From positions 1 through 19,677 of the forward strand of contig CABUHP010000006.1 of NCBI GenBank assembly GCA_902491415.1: 19,677 bases of DNA, written 5' to 3'. This document shows positions 6,142 to 13,604 of the stretch, in pieces. Every line of letters begins with the position of its first letter. Within the stretch, counting starts at the first letter, position 1. Source of the stretch: an uncultured Collinsella sp. Lineage in GTDB: Bacteria > Actinomycetota > Coriobacteriia > Coriobacteriales > Coriobacteriaceae. The position numbers and the translations under genes are program-made. The notes below the pieces were generated by a model that saw only the letters and a program-made list of their open reading frames with translations, was not told the origin of the DNA and made no database searches.

Positions 6142-7797
6142 CTAGGCAACCTTATCGAGCTTAAGCAGGTCGCTGCGCTCGGCCGCCGCTTCCTTCGCGC
6201 TCTTCCACTGATTAAGCGCCAGATCGATCTCGGAACAGCCTTCCTGGATGCGTTTGGAGTATTTGGCCTCAATCTCTTCTGCCTCCGCAGCGCGCTGCTT
6301 GCTCGAGAGGCCCGTCTTTACTAGACAATAGCCAGCCCCCGCAAGAAGCAGAATGCCAATAACCTGGTTTACAAATGCAAAGAGAGCTACTCCCAAAACA
6401 GCGAGGACAACGGCCGCTATCTTGTGGCTCTTGTTGCCCTTCGCAACCTTGACATCAAGCTCAGCGAGCTCCTTTTTCTTCTCTTCACCGACATAGCGAA
6501 CATAATCGCCGCGCAGCGCATTACCCTCATCGCCGGTAACCGCCTTGCTTGTCCATCCGTCGAAGTCAAGGGTGATCGCCTGCGGAAATTCGGGGATATC
6601 GCTCTTGCGATACCGGTTGAAACCACCGTTGATATAGGAGCCCAAAAACTGAATCGCGGTCTTCTTCTTATGCACATCCACAGACGCACTCTGGTCGCGC
6701 ATCGAGCGTGTCATCTGGTCGATGATATTCATCGTCTGCTGACGCTTCTCATCACGGCGACGATTGACGATCTCTCGGGCGCGCTCCACGTCTCCGCCAA
6801 ACGCCTTGACCGCAAGAAGATACTCCTCCTGGCGGCGCAAATTTCGCTCCTTGGAGTCATCGGAGTTAACGAGCTCCATCAGATGCCTGTCAACCTGCTC
6901 GGCAAGCGTCCTCTCGTCAACATCGGAAGCTTTGAGGGCGGCGAAGTCATTGGAGATACTCTCGATTGCCTCGACTTTTCCGAGATACTTATTGATGTAG
7001 TCAAACTCCTTGACCACCACCTTGAGCGCCGGATATCTCGAACTCATATCCTCCTCGTAGCCGATAAAATACTCCGCCCATGACTTAGACTGCTCGTTTT
7101 CGAACTCAGGGCTCTGATTTCTGATCTGCTCGATCCAGCCCGCCATATAGTCATCGCACAGGTGCTTTTCGTCGGTTCCGAAGATGCCGTTGATATAGGC
7201 ATCAATGTAGACCATCGCATCGGCATCAATACGGGCGGCGTTTTGCGTCGAGAAGTAGCGTGCGAGCCATTCGTAGCACGTGGCCGTGCGGTTATTACGT
7301 CTGCAAATCAGAGCCATCGCAAGCGACGTGTGCTCGTTGTCACGTTTGACAGCCTCACGTATTGCGCGCTCCGCAAGATCTCGGTTGTTGTTGATCCATG
7401 CCGCAAGGGCAACCAGGACAGGCGCCAGCCAGTAGTCCGGGGTAGAAATCATTAACTCCTCGGAGACCGTCGAAATCGTCGCCTTGCGCACGAGCGCTGC
7501 ATCGGTTGCCTGGAGAATACCGACCATGGTGTTTCGAACCACCGAGTAGTTGCCGAACTTCTTGTCCATCTCCTGCCGGACGCTCACGAGCTCCGTAGTC
7601 GCCTGCTCAAGTGCGGCGGTACGACGCTGTTCGAGCATCATCTCGAGAAAGTCCTTTCGGAGCTTTTTAAGGTCCTTCCGCACTTCCTCCATTTGGGATT
7701 CGACCTTATCGACCTTCGTGGTCATCTGGTCAACTTTTGTTCCAATAGCGGCGATCCTGCGCTCGATAAGGGCAGTATCTAATCCCGAATCACTCAT
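6142..7797 (-). CDS. Coiled-coil/helical-repeat protein with C-terminal membrane hairpin, unknown function
   Basis: 551 residues, family not recognised. Residues 10-80 form a charged heptad-like coiled coil ('KVDQMTTKVDKVESQMEEVRKD'). Residues 95-350 are all-helical, resembling a TPR-like solenoid ('WLAPVLVALAAWINNNRDLAERAIREAVKRD'), and a mixed segment follows at 375-440. Two adjacent membrane helices (about 459-476 and 479-494) come next, and then a charged helical tail. The bulk and both ends are therefore probably cytoplasmic, held to the membrane by a hairpin. The start is the ATG at 7797 with AAGGTGG about 6 bases upstream; an in-frame GTG at 7806 lies inside that site. Gaps of 72 bp upstream and 41 bp downstream indicate an operon with the SPFH gene. 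A scaffold role is a guess. Confidence 0.8.
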   Translation of the reverse strand: MSDSGLDTALIERRIAAIGTKVDQMTTKVDKVESQMEEVRKDLKKLRKDFLEMMLEQRRTAALEQATTELVSVRQEMDKKFGNYSVVRNTMVGILQATDAALVRKATISTVSEELMISTPDYWLAPVLVALAAWINNNRDLAERAIREAVKRDNEHTSLAMALICRRNNRTATCYEWLARYFSTQNAARIDADAMVYIDAYINGIFGTDEKHLCDDYMAGWIEQIRNQSPEFENEQSKSWAEYFIGYEEDMSSRYPALKVVVKEFDYINKYLGKVEAIESISNDFAALKASDVDERTLAEQVDRHLMELVNSDDSKERNLRRQEEYLLAVKAFGGDVERAREIVNRRRDEKRQQTMNIIDQMTRSMRDQSASVDVHKKKTAIQFLGSYINGGFNRYRKSDIPEFPQAITLDFDGWTSKAVTGDEGNALRGDYVRYVGEEKKKELAELDVKVAKGNKSHKIAAVVLAVLGVALFAFVNQVIGILLLAGAGYCLVKTGLSSKQRAAEAEEIEAKYSKRIQEGCSEIDLALNQWKSAKEAAAERSDLLKLDKVA

Positions 7798-7869
7798 CTG
7801 TACCACCTTTCAGTTTGAACTGTTTAGATCATCCAATAGCTTTAAGCGAGTAAGCACCCGCCATCCGCT

Positions 7870-8676
7870 TTATTGAGAGGCCATGCTTCGGTATTGCTCG
7901 GACACCTGCTGATAGGCCACGAGAAACTTCTGTTTGTATTGGCTTGCCTTCATCGAATTGACGATGCGCCCGACGGGCTCCACATAGTGTTCGAGAAAGT
8001 ACGAGGTCCTTCTTCGTAACGCAAACGAACCAGTTTTATAGGGGGACCCGGGGTTCTCTCTAATGCCCTTGAGTAGTGCGAGACACGTCTTGGGTATGTT
8101 GCAGTTGGCGGCGATATCTTGATAGAAGCTCTCCCGCTCTGCGGTCATAAAGTCTTCCGAAGCATACCGCGCTATGCAGAACGGGCACACAGCATCGATA
8201 AAGCTCTCAAGCCGAGACCGATCCTCCATGCTCTGCATATTGGCGACCACGAGCGATACCATCTGAACCTCAAAGTCACGCATGTTGTAGAGCGTCGACT
8301 CAAACAAGTCGATCAAGTCACGCACTTCGTCATATTCGAGAGGGATATCTTCGGCCCTTTTAAAGAAAACCGTCATCGAACCCGAAAGACCTTCGCAAAA
8401 CTCATCGCAGTACGCAACCATAAACTGTGCTGCCGCGTTGTCTTGCATCATATTGAGCACGTCCGCGGCAAATTTGCGGGCCTCCGGAAAGTTACCACCC
8501 TTAAAAAACTTGATGGCATTGTCCTTGGCAAACGCGATTTTGCCCGTGGCCCCCAGACGCGCCCGCGAATAGTACATCTCGCGACCGCACTGGTTGCAAT
8601 GAACCTTTCGAGTTGCGGGGTCAAACTCGACATCGGTGCTGCCGCAGCCCTCACAAGTTATACCGTTGATTTCCAA
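7870..8676 (-). CDS. Zinc-ribbon protein of the SPFH operon (TFIIB-type ribbon, helical C-terminus)
   Basis: A 268-residue soluble protein. The N-terminus is a Cys4 ribbon: C8 and C11 in 'TCEGCGS' and C27 and C30 in 'HCNQCGRE'. The rest is alpha-helical ('FFKGGNFPEARKFAADVLNMM' looks TPR-like), with a second CxxC ('VCPFCIA') and no membrane helix. No ATG fits. The TTG at 8676 is preceded by GGGGGAAG at proper spacing. Another TTG at 8694 would add six residues but lacks a site. In layout (ribbon, then helical domain, next to an SPFH gene) it resembles Bacillus YdjG, though YdjG has a membrane segment. It lies third in the operon, 54 bp after the preceding stop. The function is inferred from context only. 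Confidence 0.78.
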   Translation of the reverse strand: MEINGITCEGCGSTDVEFDPATRKVHCNQCGREMYYSRARLGATGKIAFAKDNAIKFFKGGNFPEARKFAADVLNMMQDNAAAQFMVAYCDEFCEGLSGSMTVFFKRAEDIPLEYDEVRDLIDLFESTLYNMRDFEVQMVSLVVANMQSMEDRSRLESFIDAVCPFCIARYASEDFMTAERESFYQDIAANCNIPKTCLALLKGIRENPGSPYKTGSFALRRRTSYFLEHYVEPVGRIVNSMKASQYKQKFLVAYQQVSEQYRSMASQ

Positions 8677-8730
8677 TAGCTTCCCCCACTTCAACCATCA
8701 AAGTGCCCTGGCAAAAAGCAGCGCGAGCCC

Positions 8731-9432
8731 TTATTTGACAGCGGTCAGCGCCGCATTGCGCTTTTTCCAGATATTGCGCGCATCATGGACAAGGCCAACC
8801 GTAACATCTGCCGGCTCATCGGCACTCATGGAATTCGAGACCGCCTCAAGCGCGGCGGAGAACTGTCGCTCGATCTCTTGAACATGGGGTTGCGACATGT
8901 TGGAGCTGAAGGAGATGTCATCCTTAAGCGCTTTGAGTTCGGCTTTGACCTGAGCGTCCTGCGCCACGGCGAGGAGCTGTCCCACATACGATCCGAACTG
9001 CGCCGTTTGAACCGTCTTTGCGGCCACGGCAGCAACCTTTTGGTCAACCTGGCGGCCATTGAAGCCTAGACCCATCTGCACAAGGACAAGCACAGCAAGA
9101 AGGACAACGTTTACGACGACTGGAATCGTGCTGCCGCCCCACCCATATGCCGCAAACACAAAGTACGTGTTGGCCAGAAGGACAACGACAAAGTAGGCAC
9201 AGCTGGATGCGACCGGCAAATAATGGATTTCGGTCGTGCTTTTGACCGTGGACTGCTTATCGGACATGGCAGCCGAAATCGAAGCCGCCGCAAAAGCCAA
9301 AACCCCAAAGCCAAGCGACATAGCAAAGACGATAGGGTTCATCAGCGCGTTTTTGCAGACAAACATGATTACAAGCCATGCCACCAAGACGATTGCCTCG
9401 CCCAAAATGACACGTTTAACAGAACCGTTCAT
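8731..9432 (-). CDS. Four-helix membrane protein of the SPFH operon
   Basis: 233 residues with four hydrophobic helices (about 6-27, 32-55, 71-94 and 100-123), followed by a 110-residue soluble tail that is mostly helical ('VAAVAAKTVQTAQFGSYVGQLL', 'VKAELKALKDDISF', 'VQEIERQFSAALEAVS'). The tail is probably cytoplasmic. No catalytic motif or known family is recognised. The ATG at 9432 has an AAGGAG site overlapping the SPFH stop codon, and the genes are only 12 bp apart, so translation is likely coupled. By position it could be the membrane partner of the SPFH protein. Confidence 0.82.
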   Translation of the reverse strand: MNGSVKRVILGEAIVLVAWLVIMFVCKNALMNPIVFAMSLGFGVLAFAAASISAAMSDKQSTVKSTTEIHYLPVASSCAYFVVVLLANTYFVFAAYGWGGSTIPVVVNVVLLAVLVLVQMGLGFNGRQVDQKVAAVAAKTVQTAQFGSYVGQLLAVAQDAQVKAELKALKDDISFSSNMSQPHVQEIERQFSAALEAVSNSMSADEPADVTVGLVHDARNIWKKRNAALTAVK

Positions 9433-9444
9433 CTTTGTTTCTCC

Positions 9445-10821
9445 TTATTGGATCTTAGTTCCACAATCGGGGCAGAATTTGGTCCCTTCGGGCAACTCGG
9501 CTCCGCAGCTCGGGCACCTTGGCGAGATCAACCGGTTCCCGCATTCCAGGCAGAACTTGGCACCGACCGGGTTAAGATGCCCACACGCCAAACACGCAAC
9601 ACCCTGCTCGAGCTTTTGTCCGCATTCCAGGCAGAACTTAGCACCCATCGGATTAACGTTTCCGCAACTGGGACACACGGGACCGTTTTGCATACCTGCG
9701 GACGCGGAAGCCGTTCCAACCATGGGAGCAACAGCGCCCATGGCCTGGTTGGCCAAGTTGGAGAAGCCAGCTCCAAATGCACCGCCCATGCCAACGCCCA
9801 TGCCGAGTCCCATGCCGGCTCCCATGAGGCCCGATGCGGCACTCCCCTCATTGCCCGCAGCACTCTCCATTACGTCCATGCCGCGCTCCTGCTGATAGTT
9901 GTAGCCTTCGCGCGCACGCTTCCTGGCAAGTGCCTCGGACTCGATGTCCATCTGGGCAGCGTTACCCTGCGCCTCGAGAATGCTCCGCTTACGCTGGATC
10001 TTCATCTCGTTGATGGCAGCAAGATCCTCTTCGAAGGGCTTGATGCTGTTGAACGAGAAGTTATCGAGCGTGAGACCAAACTCATCGAAATAGTTAACGA
10101 GCTTGCCCTGCATCTGAGACGAGAAGTCGCTCAGATGCGTCGCAATTTTAAGAACGGAAACCTCCTGGTCAACAATCGCCTTGGCAAGCAGGTCAGGAAC
10201 ATACTCAAGGATTTTTGCCCGCATAAAGGAAGTAAGTTCTTCTCGCGTATAGCGATCTCGCGTGCCCACGACCTTAACGAGGAACTTCCTCACCTGAATG
10301 GGAACCAGGCTCGAGTCATTCTGCTCGATATGCGCGCCAAACAAACCGAAGGCGCGAACATGAACGTTGACGTCTTCCTCAGGGTCTTGGACAATGATGG
10401 GCTCGGTCGTGCCCCAGCGCAGCTCGTTCATGTAGTTAGTATTGATAAAGTACACAACGGAATGAAACGCCGAGCTACCGCCGGTAAGCGAATGGGCGGC
10501 ATTGCGGAACGGGGCGAATCGGCTGTCTCCCGTGTCGAGCTTGATCTTGCACGGACCGACAAACACGCTTACCTGAGAATCGCCGGCACCCGTAGCGTCA
10601 GTAGAACTGCCCGCCCCCATATTGTTGGTAAAAACGGCAATCTGCGATTGCGCAACCTGAAGATAGGACCCGTTGGGAAAATCCTCGTAGGGATAGCGGA
10701 ATGAGACAAGCGAGGCATCTTCGTCGTTGCCAGGCTCCCATTTGATATTGTCGACAGAAAAGGCACCGAGAATTCCGCTGTGCTTTTCTTCCTTTTCGTT
10801 ATCGCTATGGAACAGTGACAT
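9445..10821 (-). CDS. SPFH domain-containing protein with three C-terminal zinc ribbons (YdjI-like)
   Basis: 458 residues. Residues about 35-275 form the SPFH/virion-core-like domain ('SYLQVAQSQIAVFTNN', 'DPEEDVNVHVRAFGLFGAHI', 'VLKIATHLSDFSSQMQGKL'), with a coiled-coil shoulder to about 312. A Gly/Met-rich linker follows ('GLMGAGMGLGMGVGMGG'). Three Cys4 ribbons end the protein, at about 383-402, 410-428 and 436-454; each reads CxxCG-x9-11-KFCxxCG. There is no membrane helix. Bacillus YdjI, of the same type, works with PspA at the membrane, so a surface-assembling scaffold is plausible (inference). The start is the ATG at 10821, because AAAGGAA precedes it by 6 to 7 bases; the frame stays open to a TTG at 10845 that lacks a site. 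It is the first gene of the operon. Confidence 0.9.
   Translation of the reverse strand: MSLFHSDNEKEEKHSGILGAFSVDNIKWEPGNDEDASLVSFRYPYEDFPNGSYLQVAQSQIAVFTNNMGAGSSTDATGAGDSQVSVFVGPCKIKLDTGDSRFAPFRNAAHSLTGGSSAFHSVVYFINTNYMNELRWGTTEPIIVQDPEEDVNVHVRAFGLFGAHIEQNDSSLVPIQVRKFLVKVVGTRDRYTREELTSFMRAKILEYVPDLLAKAIVDQEVSVLKIATHLSDFSSQMQGKLVNYFDEFGLTLDNFSFNSIKPFEEDLAAINEMKIQRKRSILEAQGNAAQMDIESEALARKRAREGYNYQQERGMDVMESAAGNEGSAASGLMGAGMGLGMGVGMGGAFGAGFSNLANQAMGAVAPMVGTASASAGMQNGPVCPSCGNVNPMGAKFCLECGQKLEQGVACLACGHLNPVGAKFCLECGNRLISPRCPSCGAELPEGTKFCPDCGTKIQ
9540..9639. repeat. In-frame internal duplication of a zinc-ribbon unit
   Basis: The 19-bp string CGCATTCCAGGCAGAACTT occurs at 9540-9558 and 9621-9639. 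The 81-bp (27-codon) period means ribbons 1 and 2 of the SPFH protein are near-identical copies; the third ribbon is more diverged. Confidence 0.7.
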
Positions 10822-10891
10822 GCTGATTCCTTTCGTTAATCCCAAACCACGCGTTCCGCGTGTCTAATAAATTGTGAACTGCCGAGTCGAC

Positions 10892-10916
10892 AGGCGCATC
10901 GAAAGCCTGTGCGCCT
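10892..10916. repeat. Short hairpin in the SPFH operon leader
   Basis: AGGCGCA (10892-10898) and TGCGCCT (10910-10916) pair perfectly around an 11-nt loop, inside the probable 5' leader of the SPFH operon. No U-run follows. It could influence mRNA folding. Confidence 0.3.
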
Positions 10917-10943
10917 CAATCTGTCCCCAACTTAGCTTGGCTA

Positions 10944-10949
10944 ATTATA
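10944..10949 (-). promoter_or_regulatory. Candidate promoter (-10 TATAAT) of the SPFH operon
   Basis: A perfect TATAAT on the minus strand, between the tRNA-like gene and the SPFH gene, giving a leader of about 115 nt. A TTAGC-TTG-GCTAA dyad (10933-10945) overlaps it and could be an operator. No good -35 hexamer is seen at 16-18 bp, which could mean dependence on an activator. Confidence 0.45.
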
Positions 10950-11016
10950 GCCCTCAAGTCATCTCATTTAGCCACCCCCGATGAGCGGCAATAATGTCGC
11001 ACCTTTGGTCAACTGA

Positions 11017-11106
11017 CGAAGAACCGGGAGGGTTCGAACCCCAGATGCCCTTTTGGGGCATATCCGCTGAGCGGGCGAGCGCGTTCGGCCTCTCGGTCAG
11101 CTCTTC
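11017..11106 (-). tRNA. Class II tRNA-like gene, serine-type (GCU-like), possibly degenerate
   Basis: Minus strand. The acceptor arm GAAGAGC pairs with GTTCTTC (one G-U). The pairing can extend to 9 bp inward (CTG/CGG) and two further base pairs outward. A long variable arm (ATGCCC-CAAA-AGGGCAT type), 'ACCGAGAGGCCGAA' in the D region and the invariant T-loop GGTTCGAACCC all match tRNA-Ser style. Several positions are wrong, however: the D stem pairs poorly, and the anticodon loop reads CCGCTCA with C instead of U at position 33. One anticodon-stem pair and one T-stem pair are mismatched, two extra bases lie before the acceptor 3' strand, and no CCA is encoded. It may be a decayed tRNA-Ser(GCU) or a non-canonical tRNA. 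Confidence 0.55.
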
Positions 11107-11204
11107 GTAACGTCCGTTTTAGCCGCAACTAAACTCGTCGGATGGAACAAGGGGAAAGGTATAAGAGCTGCGCGCGCTGTAATGCCAAAACGGCTCGGCT
11201 AAAG

Positions 11205-12698
11205 CTACCAGCTCTCGTGATAGGCCATAATCGACCGACATGGGTACCCTTCGGAGCCGCATTCCGCAGACGCTACGACCTTTCCGTCTTTATAAAACTC
11301 GACGTACCAAACGTACGTTGCCGCCCCCTCCCAATAGTTTGGCTTATCAGCGACCTTGAACGTAATAGAGGCGTCATCTGGCACAATCAACTCGCGCTTG
11401 GCGTTTGCAATGAACGCATCCATGTCGGCGATCACACCATCGCCGCGCGCAGCGGCCTCCCCATCGTCGCTGCTATCGGATGCCGCTTCAGATGGTGCTT
11501 GAGATGCGCCAGATCGATCGTCCGCAGTGCCAGAGCCGTCCTTCAAAGAGCCCTCCGAAGGCTCCACCCCTTTGAATGCCTTCCACATATCGCTGCTTGC
11601 GGACGGCATTTCAATGTCGGCCTCCGGATACTTCCCGGCGAGCTCGTCAAGAATTCTGCACGCTTCCTCACGCCCCTGGACCATCGCCTCCTGCGGTTTG
11701 CCACCATCCTCAACGGTCCTCACCAAGTAGGCGCCATTCTGCCTATCGAATTCCTTATTTTGAATTTGCACCGCGTCTACGACCTCAGGACCCTTTGCAG
11801 TAAGCGAAATATAGAAATCTGCCTGGTTACAATCCTGACTACAAGTAAATTTAACGATGCCGTCCTTACAGACAGTAATGACTTGGCTCTCACCCTGAGC
11901 AATAAAACCGTCGTACTGATTCGTCATATTGCTGGAGCCTTCTACCATCTCTGACGAAGGCATAACCGAAACGGCCTCTCCATCAACAAAGCAGTAGGCA
12001 CCCACAATCGCCGAAATATCGTTCTGCGCATCGACAAACCCAACAAGCAGCTCGTCAATTCCGTCGCCATTCAAATCATCGAAAGCATAGTAGTAGCTTA
12101 AAAAGCCGGGGGCAGTCTGGTTGTTATAAACGAATATCTGCCCCAGTCCAGAATCACCACCGCGTCCCTGGGCCCAGTCGTCGTAGCTGGCAGCACCAGC
12201 CCCCTTCTGCTCGCAATAGCTCGCAAAGTCCTCGTAACGCGCAACCACGCCCTCGTAAGCCCTGCGTGCTTTCTTGTTTGTTGCCGCGACCTTCTTTTTA
12301 GACGACTTCTCCTCGACTGCAGCCGGCTGCTCCTGCTGCTGCGCTTGAGGCAGCACAAAGGCTTCGTAAGCTTTGACCAGGGCGTAAGCGACACCAGCGG
12401 TAAAGATGATTGCTGCAAGAATGGTGACAAACGTAGGCACAGCAAAACGGCCGATCTGCCGACGCTGCATCATAAAGGCCGCAAAGGACATATGATCAGA
12501 GGGCGCCGGAGAAGGGCCCTCTGCGCGAGATACAGCAGGATCGCTTGTCGCTTTTCTATCAGCAGACGCCTTTGGTGTACCTGAAGGAAGCGGCTGCTGA
12601 GCATTCGCCGGCGCATCATCCACATCCAACGGTTTTCCGCATGCAGAACAGAATCGCGCCCCGTCTTTGATCTTTGCCCCGCAGCTTGCACAGTACAT
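11205..12698 (-). CDS. Zinc-ribbon, single-pass membrane protein with exterior Asp-loop domain
   Basis: 497 residues. The N-terminal ribbon has Cys 3, 6, 17 and 20 (MYCASCGAKI / RFCSACGKPL), followed by a Pro/Ala-rich linker (25-70). Next comes the block 'FMMQRRQIGRFAVPTF' leading into one membrane helix (about 86-109), then a Gln/Lys-rich stalk. The predicted exterior part contains 'AFDDLNGDGIDELLVG' (207-220), a calcium-loop-like D-x-N-x-D motif. A Ser/Asp-rich low-complexity linker follows, and a C-terminal domain ends 'YVWYVEFYKDGKVVASAECG'. The ATG at 12698 has GGGGGA 5 bases upstream. It is monocistronic as far as visible, and 149 bp of non-coding DNA separate it from the next gene upstream. 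It shares the linker-helix block with the product at 18108-19325. Function unknown. Confidence 0.85.
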   Translation of the reverse strand: MYCASCGAKIKDGARFCSACGKPLDVDDAPANAQQPLPSGTPKASADRKATSDPAVSRAEGPSPAPSDHMSFAAFMMQRRQIGRFAVPTFVTILAAIIFTAGVAYALVKAYEAFVLPQAQQQEQPAAVEEKSSKKKVAATNKKARRAYEGVVARYEDFASYCEQKGAGAASYDDWAQGRGGDSGLGQIFVYNNQTAPGFLSYYYAFDDLNGDGIDELLVGFVDAQNDISAIVGAYCFVDGEAVSVMPSSEMVEGSSNMTNQYDGFIAQGESQVITVCKDGIVKFTCSQDCNQADFYISLTAKGPEVVDAVQIQNKEFDRQNGAYLVRTVEDGGKPQEAMVQGREEACRILDELAGKYPEADIEMPSASSDMWKAFKGVEPSEGSLKDGSGTADDRSGASQAPSEAASDSSDDGEAAARGDGVIADMDAFIANAKRELIVPDDASITFKVADKPNYWEGAATYVWYVEFYKDGKVVASAECGSEGYPCRSIMAYHESW

Positions 12699-12847
12699 AA
12701 ATCCCCCTAGAACTTCAGCATATCGAAACGATAGCCCACAGCCTGCAAACAGAAAAGGCCCAGGAGCAATTTTCTCGACTGTAAACCTTTTCTTTCACCT
12801 TTCAAATTCGCCTGACCCCACGCGGAAGGCATGCGACGGGCTACTTG

Positions 12848-13465
12848 CTAGGCGCGAGCCATGTGCAGCTTGATTGCCTTGAAGATGATGTTGGCAACCG
12901 AGGCAATAGGCCAGAGCGCCACGATCGTCATCGGAACCGATTCGGGAATAACAGGAACCGCCCCGTGAATCACGCTGCCCAACCAGTAAAAAAGCATCAG
13001 AACCACGACAGGAAGGCCCACGAGAACCACAAGCTCGATTAGCATAATCGTGATACCGATAATGCCGCTACCATAGACAAAGGGAAGCCTTACACCGCTG
13101 CGGTACAGCGAGATAATCACCTTCCAGGGACCAATCAGAAGCAGCGCCAGCGGAATCATATTGTTAAGTCCCAGCGAGCCACCTCCCAGCACGTAATTGA
13201 AAAAGAGCACATAGAGCAATGAAATCACCGCTGCTCGCCCAAGCGACCCGATGGACTCGTGAAGCGAATCCTGCAGGCAAGCAGCGGCCTCTGCATCCTC
13301 CGCCGCTTGAAACTGAGCCTCGACAGACTGGCTCTCAATCGGCTGGGCCTCGACGTAAATCGCATCCCCCACCGCGCTGGCCGCAGCCGCGACCGTAGGC
13401 GTTCCGCACACGCCGCAGAACTTGGCGCCGTCGTTAATCTCTGCTCCACACTGTTTGCAATGCAT
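12848..13465 (-). CDS. Zinc-ribbon multi-pass membrane protein
   Basis: 205 residues. Ribbon Cys are 3, 6, 17 and 20 ('MHCKQCGAEIND' / 'AKFCGVCGTP'), followed by an acidic Ala/Glu/Gln linker (25-70). About four membrane helices come next: 'AAVISLLYVLFFNYVLGG', 'MIPLALLLIGPWKVIISLY', 'IIGITIMLIELVVLVGLPVVV' running into 'LMLFYWLG', and 'MTIVALWPIASVANIIFKAI'. No enzyme motif is seen. The ATG at 13465 has AAAGGA about 8 bases upstream. The gene is divergent from the Cys4-finger regulator at 13605; the 139-bp gap must hold both promoters. A membrane protein controlled by its divergent neighbour is a fair guess but is not shown. Confidence 0.82.
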   Translation of the reverse strand: MHCKQCGAEINDGAKFCGVCGTPTVAAAASAVGDAIYVEAQPIESQSVEAQFQAAEDAEAAACLQDSLHESIGSLGRAAVISLLYVLFFNYVLGGGSLGLNNMIPLALLLIGPWKVIISLYRSGVRLPFVYGSGIIGITIMLIELVVLVGLPVVVLMLFYWLGSVIHGAVPVIPESVPMTIVALWPIASVANIIFKAIKLHMARA

Positions 13466-13604
13466 AATCGGGTCCTTTCTCGTTACCCCTTTTCTTGACG
13501 ATCACAAGATACGATTTGTCGTTTATCCGATATAGAGATTTTGACCGGGTAATTTTCCTAAACGTGCTACGCTATTAAACCTGCAGCTAGAGACAGGGGT
13601 AACA

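Noticed and set aside
9540..9639. Direct repeats considered as a CRISPR fragment
   Set aside because: Only two copies, inside a coding frame, with an 81-bp codon period; they encode zinc ribbons.
9223..10704. 493-codon plus-strand open frame opposite the SPFH and membrane-protein genes
   Set aside because: It spans two well-supported minus-strand genes, has no ribosome site, and its sequence has no domain features.
11017..11106. Selenocysteine tRNA (SelC) reading of the tRNA-like gene, prompted by its long acceptor pairing and a TCA triplet
   Set aside because: The TCA does not sit in a proper 7-nt anticodon loop with a paired stem, and the long D stem typical of tRNA-Sec is absent.
13541..13573. 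Promoter for the Cys4-finger gene (TTGACC ... TGCTACGCT)
   Set aside because: The spacing between the two elements is about 21 bp, too long for a standard sigma-70 promoter, so it is not listed as a feature.
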